The notes: a model not told the origin generated them from the letters alone. Counted from the first letter of the stretch, positions 28,849 to 38,329 are shown. The stretch is DNA of 64,000 nucleotides from Guptibacillus hwajinpoensis (GCF_020171785.1 NZ_JAIVAE010000009.1:167742-231741), one strand, 5' to 3'. Translations and numbers: made by a program.

Positions 28849-30558
28849 TTGACTGCAATAATGAAACGCAAAGTTTGGATTGTATGGCTCTTGTGTTGGC
28901 CACTACTCATTTTTGCAACGTTCTATTTCTTTCCCCCTGATTTTACTGGGAATTTGGCCGATGTTCTTGCGCTATTTGTACTTCTTGCTGTCGTTGCAAT
29001 GATGCCAATAAACGTAAAAGGAACAGACCTTTTTTTTATTCAGGGGATTTCACTAGCTGTATTTCTCAGATATGGCTTATTCGTGGAAACGATTTTAACT
29101 CAGTTAGCGATCCTTGTCTTTCTGTTGAATTTGCGAGTTACAAAGAAAGATAGTCATCGCTATCCAGTTAATATGCTCATGTTTATGATCGTTTCCCTGG
29201 TATCAGGTGGACTTTTTTATTTACTTGGAGGATCCACTGGCGAATTCTCTGGAAATGCGATTACACAGCTTGTTCCCTCTATCGGCTATATTCTTTCATT
29301 AATCATTGTTAATCAAATTCTCCTTCATTTTTTACGTATTTATATTTATAAAGAGGTTAATACAAAATTTTTTGACAAAGATATGCTTTGGGAAGCCATT
29401 TCTACAGGAGTAACGCTGCCGGTTGGGTTTCTTCTCTATATGTTACATACCTATCTAGGAACAATTGCCATTTTCTTTGTTGGAGTTCCATTTGTGTTAG
29501 CGTCTCTTATGCTCAGGTTGTATTACTCAAGTCGAAAAGTGAATGATCTACTTCAACAAACGAGTGAAATCGGTCAGCAAATTACTCAGTCTCTTGATAT
29601 AGACGAAATTCTTGATTTATTTTTATATGAAGTTAAGGATATGTTTGTAGTTGATTATGCTTACATTATGGATGCAGAACAGGTAGAGCATTTAAGAATT
29701 ATTAAATGCTTTGAGAAGGAAAGAGGCATTCAAGCTAGCGCAAAAGATTCTTCTTTTGAAGAAGGGATTAGCAAAAGAGTCTGGCGTAGTGGACGTAGCC
29801 GATTATACACGAAGCGTGCGCAGTGGAAAAATCTTACCCAGGGAATTCTCCCCCAAACAGCGAATGCTGTTATTTCGGTACCGATGAAACGCAATAAAAA
29901 GGTCGTCGGCATTATCACACTAGCAACAGATCGCGTTCGTTCATATGAAAAACACCATATACTTGTGATGCAAATTCTAGCCAATTATTTAGCAGTAGCT
30001 GTAGATAATGCAAGGCATTATGAAGAGACCAAAAGGCGAAGTGAGAGATGTCCTTTAACGAATTTGTACAATTTCCGATTTTTTAACGAGGTATTAGACG
30101 AGAAATACAACCATTTTGATGAAAACCCTGCTCCATTTTCAATTATATTGCTCGACCTAGATCATTTCAAAAAAGTAAATGATACATTTGGGCACCATAG
30201 CGGAAATGACGTGCTTTGTGGAGTAGCTAATCGACTTGAGGAGGAAATTGGAGATAAGGGTACCGTTGCCCGATTTGGCGGTGAAGAGTTCGTGGTTTTG
30301 CTTGAAAATCATTTTCATAATGAGAGTTTACAAGTTGCGGAAGACTTACGATGTGTCATCGCGGATCGACCATTTGAGATCTTTAGTGATTTGGATAACG
30401 GCGAGCGTCAGGTTATTTACGTGACGGCTAGTATCGGTGTTGCAACAGCGCCTGATCAGGGAAAAGATGCACAAACCTTAATACGAAATGCTGATCGAGC
30501 CATGTATACTGGTGCAAAACAACGGGGTAGAAATCGTGTTGCAAGCTATGTTGGATAA
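28849..30558 (+). CDS. Membrane-bound GAF-GGDEF diguanylate cyclase
   Basis: The protein has 569 residues. About eight membrane helices span residues 8-225, a GAF-like sensor domain follows at about 235-385, and a C-terminal GGDEF domain at about 395-565. The active loop is GGEEF at 477-481, and the metal site lies in LLDLDHFKKVND, so c-di-GMP synthesis is expected. The inhibitory RxxD site upstream of GGEEF is absent (G-D-K-G at that place), so feedback inhibition is unlikely. The domain entry motif reads CPLTNLYN instead of the usual DPLTGLYN. TTG 28849 follows GGAGGGGG. It lies between folC and comC, where B. subtilis has no such gene to my knowledge. Confidence 0.88.
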   Translation: MTAIMKRKVWIVWLLCWPLLIFATFYFFPPDFTGNLADVLALFVLLAVVAMMPINVKGTDLFFIQGISLAVFLRYGLFVETILTQLAILVFLLNLRVTKKDSHRYPVNMLMFMIVSLVSGGLFYLLGGSTGEFSGNAITQLVPSIGYILSLIIVNQILLHFLRIYIYKEVNTKFFDKDMLWEAISTGVTLPVGFLLYMLHTYLGTIAIFFVGVPFVLASLMLRLYYSSRKVNDLLQQTSEIGQQITQSLDIDEILDLFLYEVKDMFVVDYAYIMDAEQVEHLRIIKCFEKERGIQASAKDSSFEEGISKRVWRSGRSRLYTKRAQWKNLTQGILPQTANAVISVPMKRNKKVVGIITLATDRVRSYEKHHILVMQILANYLAVAVDNARHYEETKRRSERCPLTNLYNFRFFNEVLDEKYNHFDENPAPFSIILLDLDHFKKVNDTFGHHSGNDVLCGVANRLEEEIGDKGTVARFGGEEFVVLLENHFHNESLQVAEDLRCVIADRPFEIFSDLDNGERQVIYVTASIGVATAPDQGKDAQTLIRNADRAMYTGAKQRGRNRVASYVG

Positions 30559-30730
30559 GGAAATCTCCATTCTTCAAAATTCGGAAAATAAGGATAAGCA
30601 CTTTGGGTCGGGTTATACAGTTGATTCGTGCGCAGCATGGGTTCAATGACACGTTCTTCTACAAGGTTGGGTTTAAATCTACCATTACCTTTAAACAATA
30701 AAAACAATAATATAAAGAAGGATGAAAGAT

Positions 30731-31486
30731 ATGGGGGTTTTGTTACATAGTTATTTATTTCTAATTGGCCTTTCGCTAGGTTCCTTTTTTAATGTTGTTG
30801 GTCTTCGTGTGCCGATCAAACGCTCCATTGTCATCCCTCGCTCATCATGTCCAACATGTGAACGTGAGCTTTCACCTTTTGAGCTTGTACCTGTTTTTTC
30901 TTATTTATTTCAGCGAGGAAAATGTAGGGGATGTTTTTCAAGTATTTCACCTATTTACGCATGTGTTGAAATCGTTACAGCACTACTTTTTACAACCGCA
31001 CCTATTTTGGTCGGATGGTCAAAAGAATTGATGATTACCTATGGATTAATTTCGCTTCTCGTTATTATTTTTGTTTCAGATCTCACCTATATGTTGATTC
31101 CTAATCGCATTCTTTTGTTTTTTGCAGCTTACTTTAGTTTGGGTCGAATTGTTGTTCCGATGGATCCATGGTATAGCCCTTTGATAGGAGCGATAGGAGG
31201 CTTTTTATTGCTACTATTGATCGCTTTGATTAGTCGTGGTGGAATGGGTGGCGGTGACATTAAATTGTTTACGGTGCTAGGCGTTGTTTTTGGTTATCAA
31301 GAATTAATTCTCGTCTTTTTCTTTTCTACTTTAATTGGATCGATTATTGGGATCACAGGGTTATTGATTGGAAAAGTAAAAAGGAAGCAGCGTATTCCGT
31401 TTGGTCCTTCTGTGGCGTTGGCAGCACTTATAACGTATATTTATGGTGAAAAACTCTTACAATGGTATTTTGATTTTCTTATATGA
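30731..31486 (+). CDS. comC: Prepilin peptidase ComC
   Basis: ComC is an inner membrane aspartyl protease that cleaves and methylates the ComG pilins of the DNA-uptake pseudopilus. The N-terminal SLGSFFNVVGLRVP stretch is followed by two Cys pairs (Cys40/43 and Cys65/68) of the cytoplasmic zinc-type loop. The catalytic Asp117 (SDLTYMLIPN) and Asp176 (GGGDIKLF) are both present. I chose ATG 30731, nine bases after GAAGG. ATG 30722 is too close to that site. The length is 251 residues. I found no good ComK box upstream. Confidence 0.93.
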   Translation: MGVLLHSYLFLIGLSLGSFFNVVGLRVPIKRSIVIPRSSCPTCERELSPFELVPVFSYLFQRGKCRGCFSSISPIYACVEIVTALLFTTAPILVGWSKELMITYGLISLLVIIFVSDLTYMLIPNRILLFFAAYFSLGRIVVPMDPWYSPLIGAIGGFLLLLLIALISRGGMGGGDIKLFTVLGVVFGYQELILVFFFSTLIGSIIGITGLLIGKVKRKQRIPFGPSVALAALITYIYGEKLLQWYFDFLI

Positions 31487-31546
31487 AAAAACGAATAGCA
31501 GGCTCTTTAGCTTGTTCGACCTCGAACTAACATAAGTTTGGTTCAA

Positions 31547-31576
31547 ACCCCCTCGCTCATGGAGGGGGTATTTTTG
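31547..31576 (+). terminator. Terminator after comC
   Basis: ACCCCCTC pairs with GAGGGGGT across a GCTCATG loop, followed by ATTTTT. Confidence 0.85.
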
Positions 31577-31668
31577 TTGTTGTTCTGCTCAACTCTAGTA
31601 TTTTAAGTTCTAGTATTTCCCGAGATTTCATAGACTGTAGTACAAGCCGGTACCTGAGGAGGATGGGA

Positions 31669-32667
31669 ATGGATAAGGAGAGACGGACGATTTCAATTCG
31701 ACTAGATGATGAAGTCCATAAGACTCCAGAAACACATAAAGAAAGCGCAGCGGCTGAAGAAAAGGAATTTGAATGGATTTTACCGGAGCGTCGCGATTCT
31801 AAAAAGATCGTAGAGTTAAAGAAGCGGCATAGTCAAAAAAAAGCCTCCTCTTTTTTTGATCAGTCAATGAAGAACCCAAGATTACCAGTTGGACGTAAGA
31901 AGAAAAAACATTTCATACCAAGTAAGAATGTCATTACCTTGCATAAAAAGGTGGTGGCTTCAGTGGTCTTTGCGATCGCTCTTGGCGTTTTATTTGGTTT
32001 CGGTTTACTTATGGTGTTCGGTGGAGAAAGTGTAGCAACGCCCTCTAATAAGGCAAGTGAAGCGGCACCAGTGACAGCTAGTCAGACGGATTTATCTTTT
32101 GATCTTCATGTTGTGCAATCAGGTGCGTATGAAACAAAAGAGTCCGCCAGGGAATTTCAAGAAAAGCTAAAAGATCAAGGTCTACCAGCAACGATTTTTG
32201 AAGGTGAAAAATACTTCTTGCTGATTGGCGTCTCAGCTTCTGCTGAAGGTCAGGATGCCCTTGCCGCTTATTTTGAAAACAATGGTCAGGAGGTTTATAA
32301 GAAATTATGGACGATTGATGGAACTAGCGTAGTGGCGAGTGCGGAAATGGAGAGACATTTGCAAGAGGGTAGGAAATTAATTGAACAGCTAACAAAGCTT
32401 GATCTAGTTGCTTTATCAGATGGAGAAGTATCAAATAGTGAAGTAACTGATGTATTGCAAGCGATTCAAACCTGGAATGGAAAAGGTGATAAGTTAGAGG
32501 GATGGAAAGAGGGCGAGGGGAAAGCTTTAGCGGAAAACTTGAGTGCTGCCTCAAAAGAGATTGAAACCTATTCATCAGAAAAAACAGTATCCTCGTTATG
32601 GATTGCTCAGCAGCACTTATTGGATGCGCTAGAAACTTATCAAGAAGTTGTGGAAAGCTTGAAATAG
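31669..32667 (+). CDS. spoIIB: Stage II sporulation protein B (SpoIIB)
   Basis: SpoIIB is a septal protein that helps septal peptidoglycan dissolution and engulfment. It has a charged cytoplasmic N-terminus, one membrane helix at about residues 100-122 (VVASVVFAIALGVLFGFGLL), and an external SPOR-type domain at about 140-215 (FDLHVVQSGAYETKESARE). The rest is helical. The start is ATG 31669, six bases after AGGAGG. ATG 31663 abuts the AGGAGG. The length is 332 residues. The comC-spoIIB-maf order matches B. subtilis. Sequence conservation of SpoIIB is low, so the name rests on layout plus position. Confidence 0.86.
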   Translation: MDKERRTISIRLDDEVHKTPETHKESAAAEEKEFEWILPERRDSKKIVELKKRHSQKKASSFFDQSMKNPRLPVGRKKKKHFIPSKNVITLHKKVVASVVFAIALGVLFGFGLLMVFGGESVATPSNKASEAAPVTASQTDLSFDLHVVQSGAYETKESAREFQEKLKDQGLPATIFEGEKYFLLIGVSASAEGQDALAAYFENNGQEVYKKLWTIDGTSVVASAEMERHLQEGRKLIEQLTKLDLVALSDGEVSNSEVTDVLQAIQTWNGKGDKLEGWKEGEGKALAENLSAASKEIETYSSEKTVSSLWIAQQHLLDALETYQEVVESLK

Positions 32668-32775
32668 TCTGATATTTGCGGAGTAACTAAATTAACGGTA
32701 CGATATGAATGTTGGAAGCAACCCTCCTGAATATGATTTTCGGGACGAAATAAAATAAGATTAAACAAATTTTAA

Positions 32776-32791
32776 CTGTATGCACATACAG
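32776..32791. promoter_or_regulatory. 16-bp perfect palindrome between spoIIB and maf
   Basis: CTGTATG-CA-CATACAG has two perfect 7-bp arms. It looks like a dimeric repressor operator, but no matching regulator is known to me. The remaining bases of this gap hold only the spoIIB terminator. Confidence 0.35.
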
Positions 32792-32846
32792 AATCGAAGT
32801 AAAACGAAAAATGTAGAGGAACGTTAGAAAATTAAATTGTGGAAAG

Positions 32847-32884
32847 AAAAGGGATTTGATAAGCTGTTATCAAGCCCTTTTCCC
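32847..32884 (+). terminator. Terminator of spoIIB
   Basis: AAAAGGGATTTGATAA pairs with TTATCAAGCCCTTTT with small internal mismatches and a GCTG loop. Confidence 0.7.
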
Positions 32885-32918
32885 ACTTGTGAATCATTTA
32901 CAAAAAAAGGGTGGTAAA

Positions 32919-33497
32919 ATGAAGCGCCTCGTCTTAGCCTCAGGGTCTCCACGAAGAAAAGAACTTCTAGAGCAAGTGAACCTCCAATTTGAGATTATTG
33001 TTAGCCGCTTTGAAGAACATCACTCTCAATCTGTCCCCCCTTCTGAGCTTGTGAAGCAGCTTGCTTTTGGAAAGGCAAATGATGTATTTATGAATCAATC
33101 GGACGCTATAGTTATTGGTGCCGATACGGTTGTAACGCTTGGTGCCGATATTCTTGGAAAGCCAGAAAGTCGCGAGCATGCGAGGCAGATGCTGAAAGCT
33201 TTGTCTGGTCGGACCCATATCGTTTATTCAGGTGTGGTCATTCTTTCAAATGAGCAGCATTCACAGTTCTATGAAGCCACTGAAGTGGAATTTTGGGATT
33301 TAACAGATGTAGATATTGAGAATTATCTCGATACCGGAGAGCCGTTTGATAAAGCGGGAGGTTATGGTATTCAGGGTTTCGGTGCCGCCTTTGTGAAACG
33401 TATTCACGGGGATTATTATAGTGTGGTAGGGCTTCCGATTTCCAAAACGCTTCGAGAGTTACAAGCGTTTGGAATTGTTCCGGAGATTCAGCGTTAG
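32919..33497 (+). CDS. maf: Maf nucleotide pyrophosphatase
   Basis: Maf hydrolyses dTTP, UTP and modified pyrimidine nucleotides and affects septum formation when overproduced. The N-terminal LASGSPRRKELL motif is diagnostic, and the catalytic DTVV segment and GKPESREHARQML follow. The start is ATG 32919 after AAAGGGTGG, giving 192 residues, the normal length. The upstream extension to 32856 runs through the spoIIB terminator and is not supported. It is followed by radC and the mre-min genes. Confidence 0.95.
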   Translation: MKRLVLASGSPRRKELLEQVNLQFEIIVSRFEEHHSQSVPPSELVKQLAFGKANDVFMNQSDAIVIGADTVVTLGADILGKPESREHARQMLKALSGRTHIVYSGVVILSNEQHSQFYEATEVEFWDLTDVDIENYLDTGEPFDKAGGYGIQGFGAAFVKRIHGDYYSVVGLPISKTLRELQAFGIVPEIQR

Positions 33498-33528
33498 TCA
33501 GACACGAAGATGAATCCAGGGAGGAAGC

Positions 33529-34221
33529 GTGTTGCTTAAAACACCGTTAATGATTCGCGATTATCCTGAAGAAGAGCGCCCGAGAGAGCGCCTAGTGAAA
33601 GAAGGTCCTGAGACGTTATCCAACCAAGAGTTACTGGCGATTATCCTCAGAACTGGAACGAAACAGGAGTCTGTCCTTCAGTTATCTTATCGCATTATTC
33701 AGTATTTTGAGGGGTTGCGTCTATTAAAAGATGCCAGTATCGAAGAGTTAACTTCTTTAAATGGCGTGGGTACTGCCAAAGCTGTTCAACTGATTGCGGC
33801 GATGGAGCTTGGTAGAAGAGTAAGTCGTCTTCAATTAGAAGAGCGCTATACGATTCGTTCACCGGAAGATGGTGCGAATTATGTGATGGAAGACATGCGT
33901 TTTTTATCACAAGAGCATTTTGTTTGCTTATACTTAAACACGAAAAATCAGGTGTTGCATCGTCAAACCGTCTTTGTTGGAAGTTTAAATGCATCAATCG
34001 TGCATCCTAGAGAAGTTTTCCGAGAGGCTTTCAGACGTTCAGCAGCCTCATTAATTTGCTTTCATAATCATCCAAGTGGTGATCCTACACCAAGCAGGGA
34101 AGATATTGAAGTTACAAAACGTCTTGCTGAGTGTGGTAAAATGCTTGGTATTGATATGCTCGATCATATTATTATTGGAGATCAGAAGTTTATTAGTTTA
34201 AAAGAAAAAGGGTATGTATAG
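33529..34221 (+). CDS. radC: RadC family JAMM-motif protein
   Basis: The protein has 230 residues, with an N-terminal helix-hairpin-helix region (LTSLNGVGTAKAVQLIAAMELGRR) and a C-terminal MPN/JAMM domain. The zinc motif is readable as HNHPSGDPTPSRED. A DNA-repair role is historical and doubtful; the biochemical function is unknown. Translation may start at GTG 33529 or TTG 33532 after GGGAGG. maf-radC-mreB order is conserved in Bacillaceae. Confidence 0.92.
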   Translation: MLLKTPLMIRDYPEEERPRERLVKEGPETLSNQELLAIILRTGTKQESVLQLSYRIIQYFEGLRLLKDASIEELTSLNGVGTAKAVQLIAAMELGRRVSRLQLEERYTIRSPEDGANYVMEDMRFLSQEHFVCLYLNTKNQVLHRQTVFVGSLNASIVHPREVFREAFRRSAASLICFHNHPSGDPTPSREDIEVTKRLAECGKMLGIDMLDHIIIGDQKFISLKEKGYV

Positions 34222-34265
34222 GCTGTGGAATAGTTTTCCCACTACCGTTTTTAATACTGATGAAG

Positions 34266-34271
34266 TATAAT
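34266..34271 (+). promoter_or_regulatory. Candidate -10 of mreBCD-minCD
   Basis: There is a perfect TATAAT 44 bases before mreB. No -35 near consensus was found. Confidence 0.4.
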
Positions 34272-34315
34272 CATAGTTATGAGTTTTGCTTGAATTGAAG
34301 GGAGATTTAACATAA

Positions 34316-35353
34316 ATGTTTGGTGGATTTTCAAGAGATATGGGAATAGATTTAGGTACAGCTAATACGCTGGCATATGTAAAAGGAAAAGGCGTTGTCG
34401 TTCGTGAGCCTTCCGTTGTTGCACTTCGGACAGATACAGGTTCAATTGAGGCAGTAGGTAATGATGCAAAAAATATGATCGGTCGTACTCCGGGTAATAT
34501 TGTTGCACTTCGTCCAATGAAAGACGGTGTTATTGCTGATTTTGAAACGACGGCTACGATGCTGAAGTACTTTATTCAACAGGCTCAAAAAAATCGTTCC
34601 GTTTTTGCACGTAAACCTAACGTAATGGTTTGTGTGCCGTCAGGAATCACAGCTGTCGAAAAGAGAGCGGTAGAAGATGCAACGCGCCAGGCAGGCGCGC
34701 GTGAACCGTACACCATTGAGGAGCCGTTTGCAGCAGCGATTGGTGCTGATTTACCAGTTTGGGAGCCAACAGGTAGTATGGTAGTTGATATTGGTGGGGG
34801 TACAACAGAAGTTGCCATCATTTCTCTTGGAGGAATTGTAACCAGTGAATCAATTCGCATTGCTGGAGATGAGATGGACGAGTCGATTATTCAGTATGTG
34901 AAGAAAACATATAACTTAATGATTGGTGAGCGTACAGCTGAACAGCTTAAACTTGAAATCGGTTCTGCTGGAACAACAGAAGGCATTGACGCGATGGATA
35001 TTCGCGGCCGTGACCTTGTGACAGGTCTTCCAAAAACGATCAGTGTATCGGCAGATGAAGTGTCTGGTGCTCTTCGAGATACGGTTAATAGTATTATGGA
35101 AGCTGTTAAAGTAACGCTTGAGAAAACGCCACCTGAGCTTGCGGCTGACATTATGGATCGGGGCATTGTTCTTACAGGCGGCGGAGCTTTACTGCGAAAC
35201 TTGGATCAGGTCATTAGCGATGAAACGAAAATGCCAGTTATTGTTGCTGAAAATCCACTTGAGTGCGTTGCGATTGGTACCGGGCGTGCGCTAGAAAATA
35301 TCCATTTGTTCAAATCTAGAGCTGGTATAACTTCCCGCTCTAAACAGAAGTAG
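34316..35353 (+). CDS. mreB: Rod shape-determining protein MreB
   Basis: MreB is a bacterial actin that forms membrane-bound filaments guiding the elongasome. The start [21 protein letters not shown] includes the membrane-binding N-terminus and phosphate loop 1. The phosphate loop 2 segment VDIGGGTTE and the adenosine motif VLTGGGALL are present. The length of 345 residues is normal. ATG 34316 is preceded by AAGGGAG. It is the first gene of mreBCD, followed by minCD. Confidence 0.97.
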   Translation: MFGGFSRDMGIDLGTANTLAYVKGKGVVVREPSVVALRTDTGSIEAVGNDAKNMIGRTPGNIVALRPMKDGVIADFETTATMLKYFIQQAQKNRSVFARKPNVMVCVPSGITAVEKRAVEDATRQAGAREPYTIEEPFAAAIGADLPVWEPTGSMVVDIGGGTTEVAIISLGGIVTSESIRIAGDEMDESIIQYVKKTYNLMIGERTAEQLKLEIGSAGTTEGIDAMDIRGRDLVTGLPKTISVSADEVSGALRDTVNSIMEAVKVTLEKTPPELAADIMDRGIVLTGGGALLRNLDQVISDETKMPVIVAENPLECVAIGTGRALENIHLFKSRAGITSRSKQK

Positions 35354-35369
35354 TTGGAAGGTGTAACGC

Positions 35370-36248
35370 ATGCCACAATTTTTCTCAAATAAACGTCTCA
35401 TTGTATTGCTTGTGAGCATTATTATTTTAGTTGCCTTAATCGGTACATCAATGAAAGAACGCGATGCACTCACAATGCCTGAGCAGTTTTTTAAAGATTC
35501 CATTGGATGGCTTCAATCAATCTTCTATAAACCCGCTAATTCAGTAGCGGGTTTATTTGAGAGTATTGGAGAAATGAAAGACATGTATGAAGAAAACGAG
35601 CTATTGAAGTCGAGGCTCAACGAATTTGTTGCGGTGTCAGAAGAACTGAAAACCGTCAAGAAAGAAAATGAAGATTTAAAAAGTGAGTTAAATATTGACT
35701 CATCAACTGGACTTTCAAATTATCAAACCTTCCATGCGAATATGATTGCGCGTTCACCAGACCGTTGGAACGATTTGTTAACGATTGATAAGGGAGAACA
35801 GGATGGGGTAGAAGCGGATATGGCCGTTGCTACGCCTGATGGTCTAATTGGTAAAGTGAAAAATGTGCAGCCTTTCTCATCAACGGTTCAACTAGTGAGT
35901 GATGTTGATCGTACGAATCGAATTGCTGCAATGACGCAGGAAGATAAGAATGTTTTCGGAACAATTGAAGGATATGATACGGAAAAAGAAGTACTGCTTT
36001 TCTCTAAAATTCCGGTAGATACGAAAGTAGAAAAAGGCCAAACCGTTATTACAGCAGGAAATGGTGGCATATTCCCACGCGGTATTGTTATCGGTGAAAT
36101 TGTTGATATTGAAACGGATAACGTTGGTACAACCCAGACTGCTTATGTGAAACCAGCGTCTGACTTATATGATATTAATAATGTCATGATCATCGACCGT
36201 GGGGCACAAAACGTAAATCCTGATGAGGGGGAAGGTGAAGAAGAATGA
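35370..36248 (+). CDS. mreC: Rod shape-determining protein MreC
   Basis: MreC is a bitopic elongasome scaffold. A membrane helix covers about residues 9-28 (LIVLLVSIIILVALIGTSMK). A coiled coil at about 68-112 is rich in Glu and Lys heptads, and two beta-barrel modules follow in the external part. The acidic tail DEGEGEEE is short. The length is 292 residues. A perfect 10-bp inverted repeat lies inside the coding sequence at 35529-35554. It overlaps mreD as ATGA. Confidence 0.95.
   Translation: MPQFFSNKRLIVLLVSIIILVALIGTSMKERDALTMPEQFFKDSIGWLQSIFYKPANSVAGLFESIGEMKDMYEENELLKSRLNEFVAVSEELKTVKKENEDLKSELNIDSSTGLSNYQTFHANMIARSPDRWNDLLTIDKGEQDGVEADMAVATPDGLIGKVKNVQPFSSTVQLVSDVDRTNRIAAMTQEDKNVFGTIEGYDTEKEVLLFSKIPVDTKVEKGQTVITAGNGGIFPRGIVIGEIVDIETDNVGTTQTAYVKPASDLYDINNVMIIDRGAQNVNPDEGEGEEE
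35529..35554 (+). other. Hairpin inside mreC
   Basis: AAACCCGCTA and TAGCGGGTTT form a perfect 10-bp stem around ATTCAG, followed by ATTTG rather than a T run. It codes for part of the segment after the membrane helix. A role in tuning mreB to mreC ratio is speculation. Confidence 0.5.
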
Positions 36249-36790
36249 GGCGTTTTTTTCTAGTTGGAACGCTATTTGTTCTTTTTCTTATGGAAGGAAC
36301 CGTTTTTCAGGTGTTCGCACCTGAACAATACGGCTTTGACTTTCAGCTCATCCCGCGTTTTGTAACAGTGATTGTGGTTATGATTGGGATGGTTTTGTCA
36401 CCTGCGTATGGTGTCCTATACGGTGTTGTTTTTGGACTACTACATGATTTGATTTATACGGATCTTGTTGGGGTATATATGTTTGGAATGTCAGTTGCAG
36501 CCTACATAATCGGTTACTTATCGAAGGTTTTTCATCTAAATTGGTTTACGACACTTATACTTGGGTTATTAGGTGTAACATTGATGGAATTCTATGTATA
36601 TGAACTCTTTTCTTTAATAAATGTAACCGACGTATCCTTTTCTTCCTTTTTCTACAGTCGTTATCTTCCTTCCATACTTTTAAATGGAATCTTTTTGCTT
36701 ATTGTTTACTACCCTGTAAAACGGTTGCTTGAAGATTTATCTGAAAGCCGTAGACAAGAAAATCAGGCCAAAAGAAGGAGTTTCCTTTAG
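36245..36790 (+). CDS. mreD: Rod shape-determining protein MreD
   Basis: This is an integral membrane protein of 181 residues with five or six helices, and it completes the MreBCD complex. The loop after the third helix (VFGLLHDLIYTDLVGVYMF) carries the conserved G-L-x-x-D pattern of the family. ATG 36245 overlaps the mreC stop (ATGA). minC follows after a 35-base gap, so the genes are probably co-transcribed. Confidence 0.93.
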   Translation: MRRFFLVGTLFVLFLMEGTVFQVFAPEQYGFDFQLIPRFVTVIVVMIGMVLSPAYGVLYGVVFGLLHDLIYTDLVGVYMFGMSVAAYIIGYLSKVFHLNWFTTLILGLLGVTLMEFYVYELFSLINVTDVSFSSFFYSRYLPSILLNGIFLLIVYYPVKRLLEDLSESRRQENQAKRRSFL

Positions 36791-36825
36791 CAACGTTGAA
36801 TTATTCTATGTTGAGGTGAATGAAA

Positions 36826-37509
36826 TTGTCTATGGTACAAAAGCAAACACAGCATTTTGTTACGATTAAAGGAACGAAAGACGGCTTGAATCTGATTTTA
36901 GATGATTCCTGCGCTTTTCGTGATGTTATAAATGAACTTGATGAAAAACTTTCCGCTCGTCATATTCAGCAGACGGAAGGACATACAATTACAGTAACGC
37001 TCAAGCTTGGGAATCGTTATTTAACAGAAAAGCAAGAAAAAGAACTTCGTGCGATGATTCAATCTAAGCAAAATCTAGAAATTGATCGCATTGATTCGAA
37101 TGTCATGTCGCGTGAAGAAGCCGAAGAAGAGCGTAAGAGGTCTACGATTACGTCCGTAGCGAGAACGGTACGATCAGGGCAGGTTCTTGAAGTGGAAGGC
37201 GATCTTCTCCTAGTTGGTGATGTGAATCCTGGTGGTACTGTTAAAGCTTTTGGCAACATATTTGTAATGGGTGCACTTCGAGGCATTGCTCATGCGGGGG
37301 CTTATGGGGATATGAAGGCGGTTATTACAGCCGCTGTTATGAAACCTTCGCAGCTTAAAATCGCAGATTTAATCAGTAGGCCGCCTGATCAAGTAGGGGC
37401 AAGCATTCATGAAGCAGAATGTGCTTTTGTCAAAGACGGTCAATCTGAAATTAGCGTTGATCGCGTTCAAATACTGACTAAAGTACGACCGAATTTGACT
37501 AGGTTGTAG
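36826..37509 (+). CDS. minC: Septum site-determining protein MinC
   Basis: MinC inhibits FtsZ ring assembly away from midcell. The N-terminal FtsZ-acting domain starts with FVTIKGTKDGLNLILDD. The C-terminal beta-helix that binds MinD is readable from about residue 120 (VRSGQVLEVEGDLLLVGDVNPGG, then GNIFVMGALRGIAHAG). I place the start at TTG 36826, seven bases after GAGGTG. ATG 36820 lies only one base from that site, and ATG 36832 is a third choice. The length is 227 residues. Confidence 0.94.
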   Translation: MSMVQKQTQHFVTIKGTKDGLNLILDDSCAFRDVINELDEKLSARHIQQTEGHTITVTLKLGNRYLTEKQEKELRAMIQSKQNLEIDRIDSNVMSREEAEEERKRSTITSVARTVRSGQVLEVEGDLLLVGDVNPGGTVKAFGNIFVMGALRGIAHAGAYGDMKAVITAAVMKPSQLKIADLISRPPDQVGASIHEAECAFVKDGQSEISVDRVQILTKVRPNLTRL

Positions 37510-37528
37510 ACAGAAAGGGGAATGTTGT

Positions 37529-38329
37529 GTGGGAGACGCTATCGTCATTACTTCCGGAAAAGGTGGTGTGGGTAAGACCACAACGACAGCAAACATTGGA
37601 ACAGCTCTTGCACTATCGGGGAAAAAAGTATGTCTGGTTGATACGGATATCGGTCTTCGAAATCTTGATGTAGTGATGGGGCTTGAGAATCGTATTATTT
37701 ATGATCTTGTCGATGTAGCTGAGGAAAGATGTAGGCTTCATCAAGCCTTAATTAAAGACAAGCGCTTTGAGGCGCTTTACATGCTTCCAGCGGCACAAAC
37801 GAAAGATAAATCTGCTGTGCAGCCAGCGCAAATGAAGAAAATTATCGATGAATTAAAACAAGATTACGATTATGTGTTAATTGATTGTCCGGCAGGCATT
37901 GAACAGGGCTTTAAAAATGCCATCGCTGGTGCAGATAAATCAGTTGTTGTTACAACACCTGAAACGTCGGCTGTAAGAGATGCTGATCGCATTATAGGCC
38001 TGCTCGAAAAAGAAGAGAACATTGAAGCCCCGAAACTTGTCGTAAACCGCATTCGAAACCACATGATGGAAAGTGGCGAAATGCTTGATGTGGACGAAAT
38101 TGTTTCGATACTTGCGATTGATCTCCTTGGCATTGTAGGGGATGACGATACGGTTATTACAGCTTCTAATAAAGGAGAGCCGATTGCGCTCGATCCTAGT
38201 TCAAAAGCTTCGATTGCCTATCGTAATATCGCTCGTCGCATTTTAGGTGAATCCGTTCCGCTTCTTTCTCTTCAAGAAGAGAAAGGCATGTTCAGTAAAG
38301 TGAAAAAGTTTTTTGGAATGCGTTCTTAA
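37529..38329 (+). CDS. minD: Septum site-determining ATPase MinD
   Basis: MinD is a membrane-cycling ATPase that recruits MinC. The deviant Walker A motif GKGGVGKTT is at residues 10-18, and switch motifs LVDTDIGLRNLD and LIDCPAGIE follow. The C-terminal amphipathic membrane-targeting helix (MFSKVKKFFGM) is intact. GTG 37529 follows AGAAAGGGG. The length is 266 residues. The gene ends the mreBCD-minCD unit with an immediate terminator. Confidence 0.96.
   Translation: MGDAIVITSGKGGVGKTTTTANIGTALALSGKKVCLVDTDIGLRNLDVVMGLENRIIYDLVDVAEERCRLHQALIKDKRFEALYMLPAAQTKDKSAVQPAQMKKIIDELKQDYDYVLIDCPAGIEQGFKNAIAGADKSVVVTTPETSAVRDADRIIGLLEKEENIEAPKLVVNRIRNHMMESGEMLDVDEIVSILAIDLLGIVGDDDTVITASNKGEPIALDPSSKASIAYRNIARRILGESVPLLSLQEEKGMFSKVKKFFGMRS

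Noticed and set aside
30559..30730. ComK boxes before comC
   Set aside because: No pair of AAAA-N5-TTTT motifs at accepted spacing was seen.
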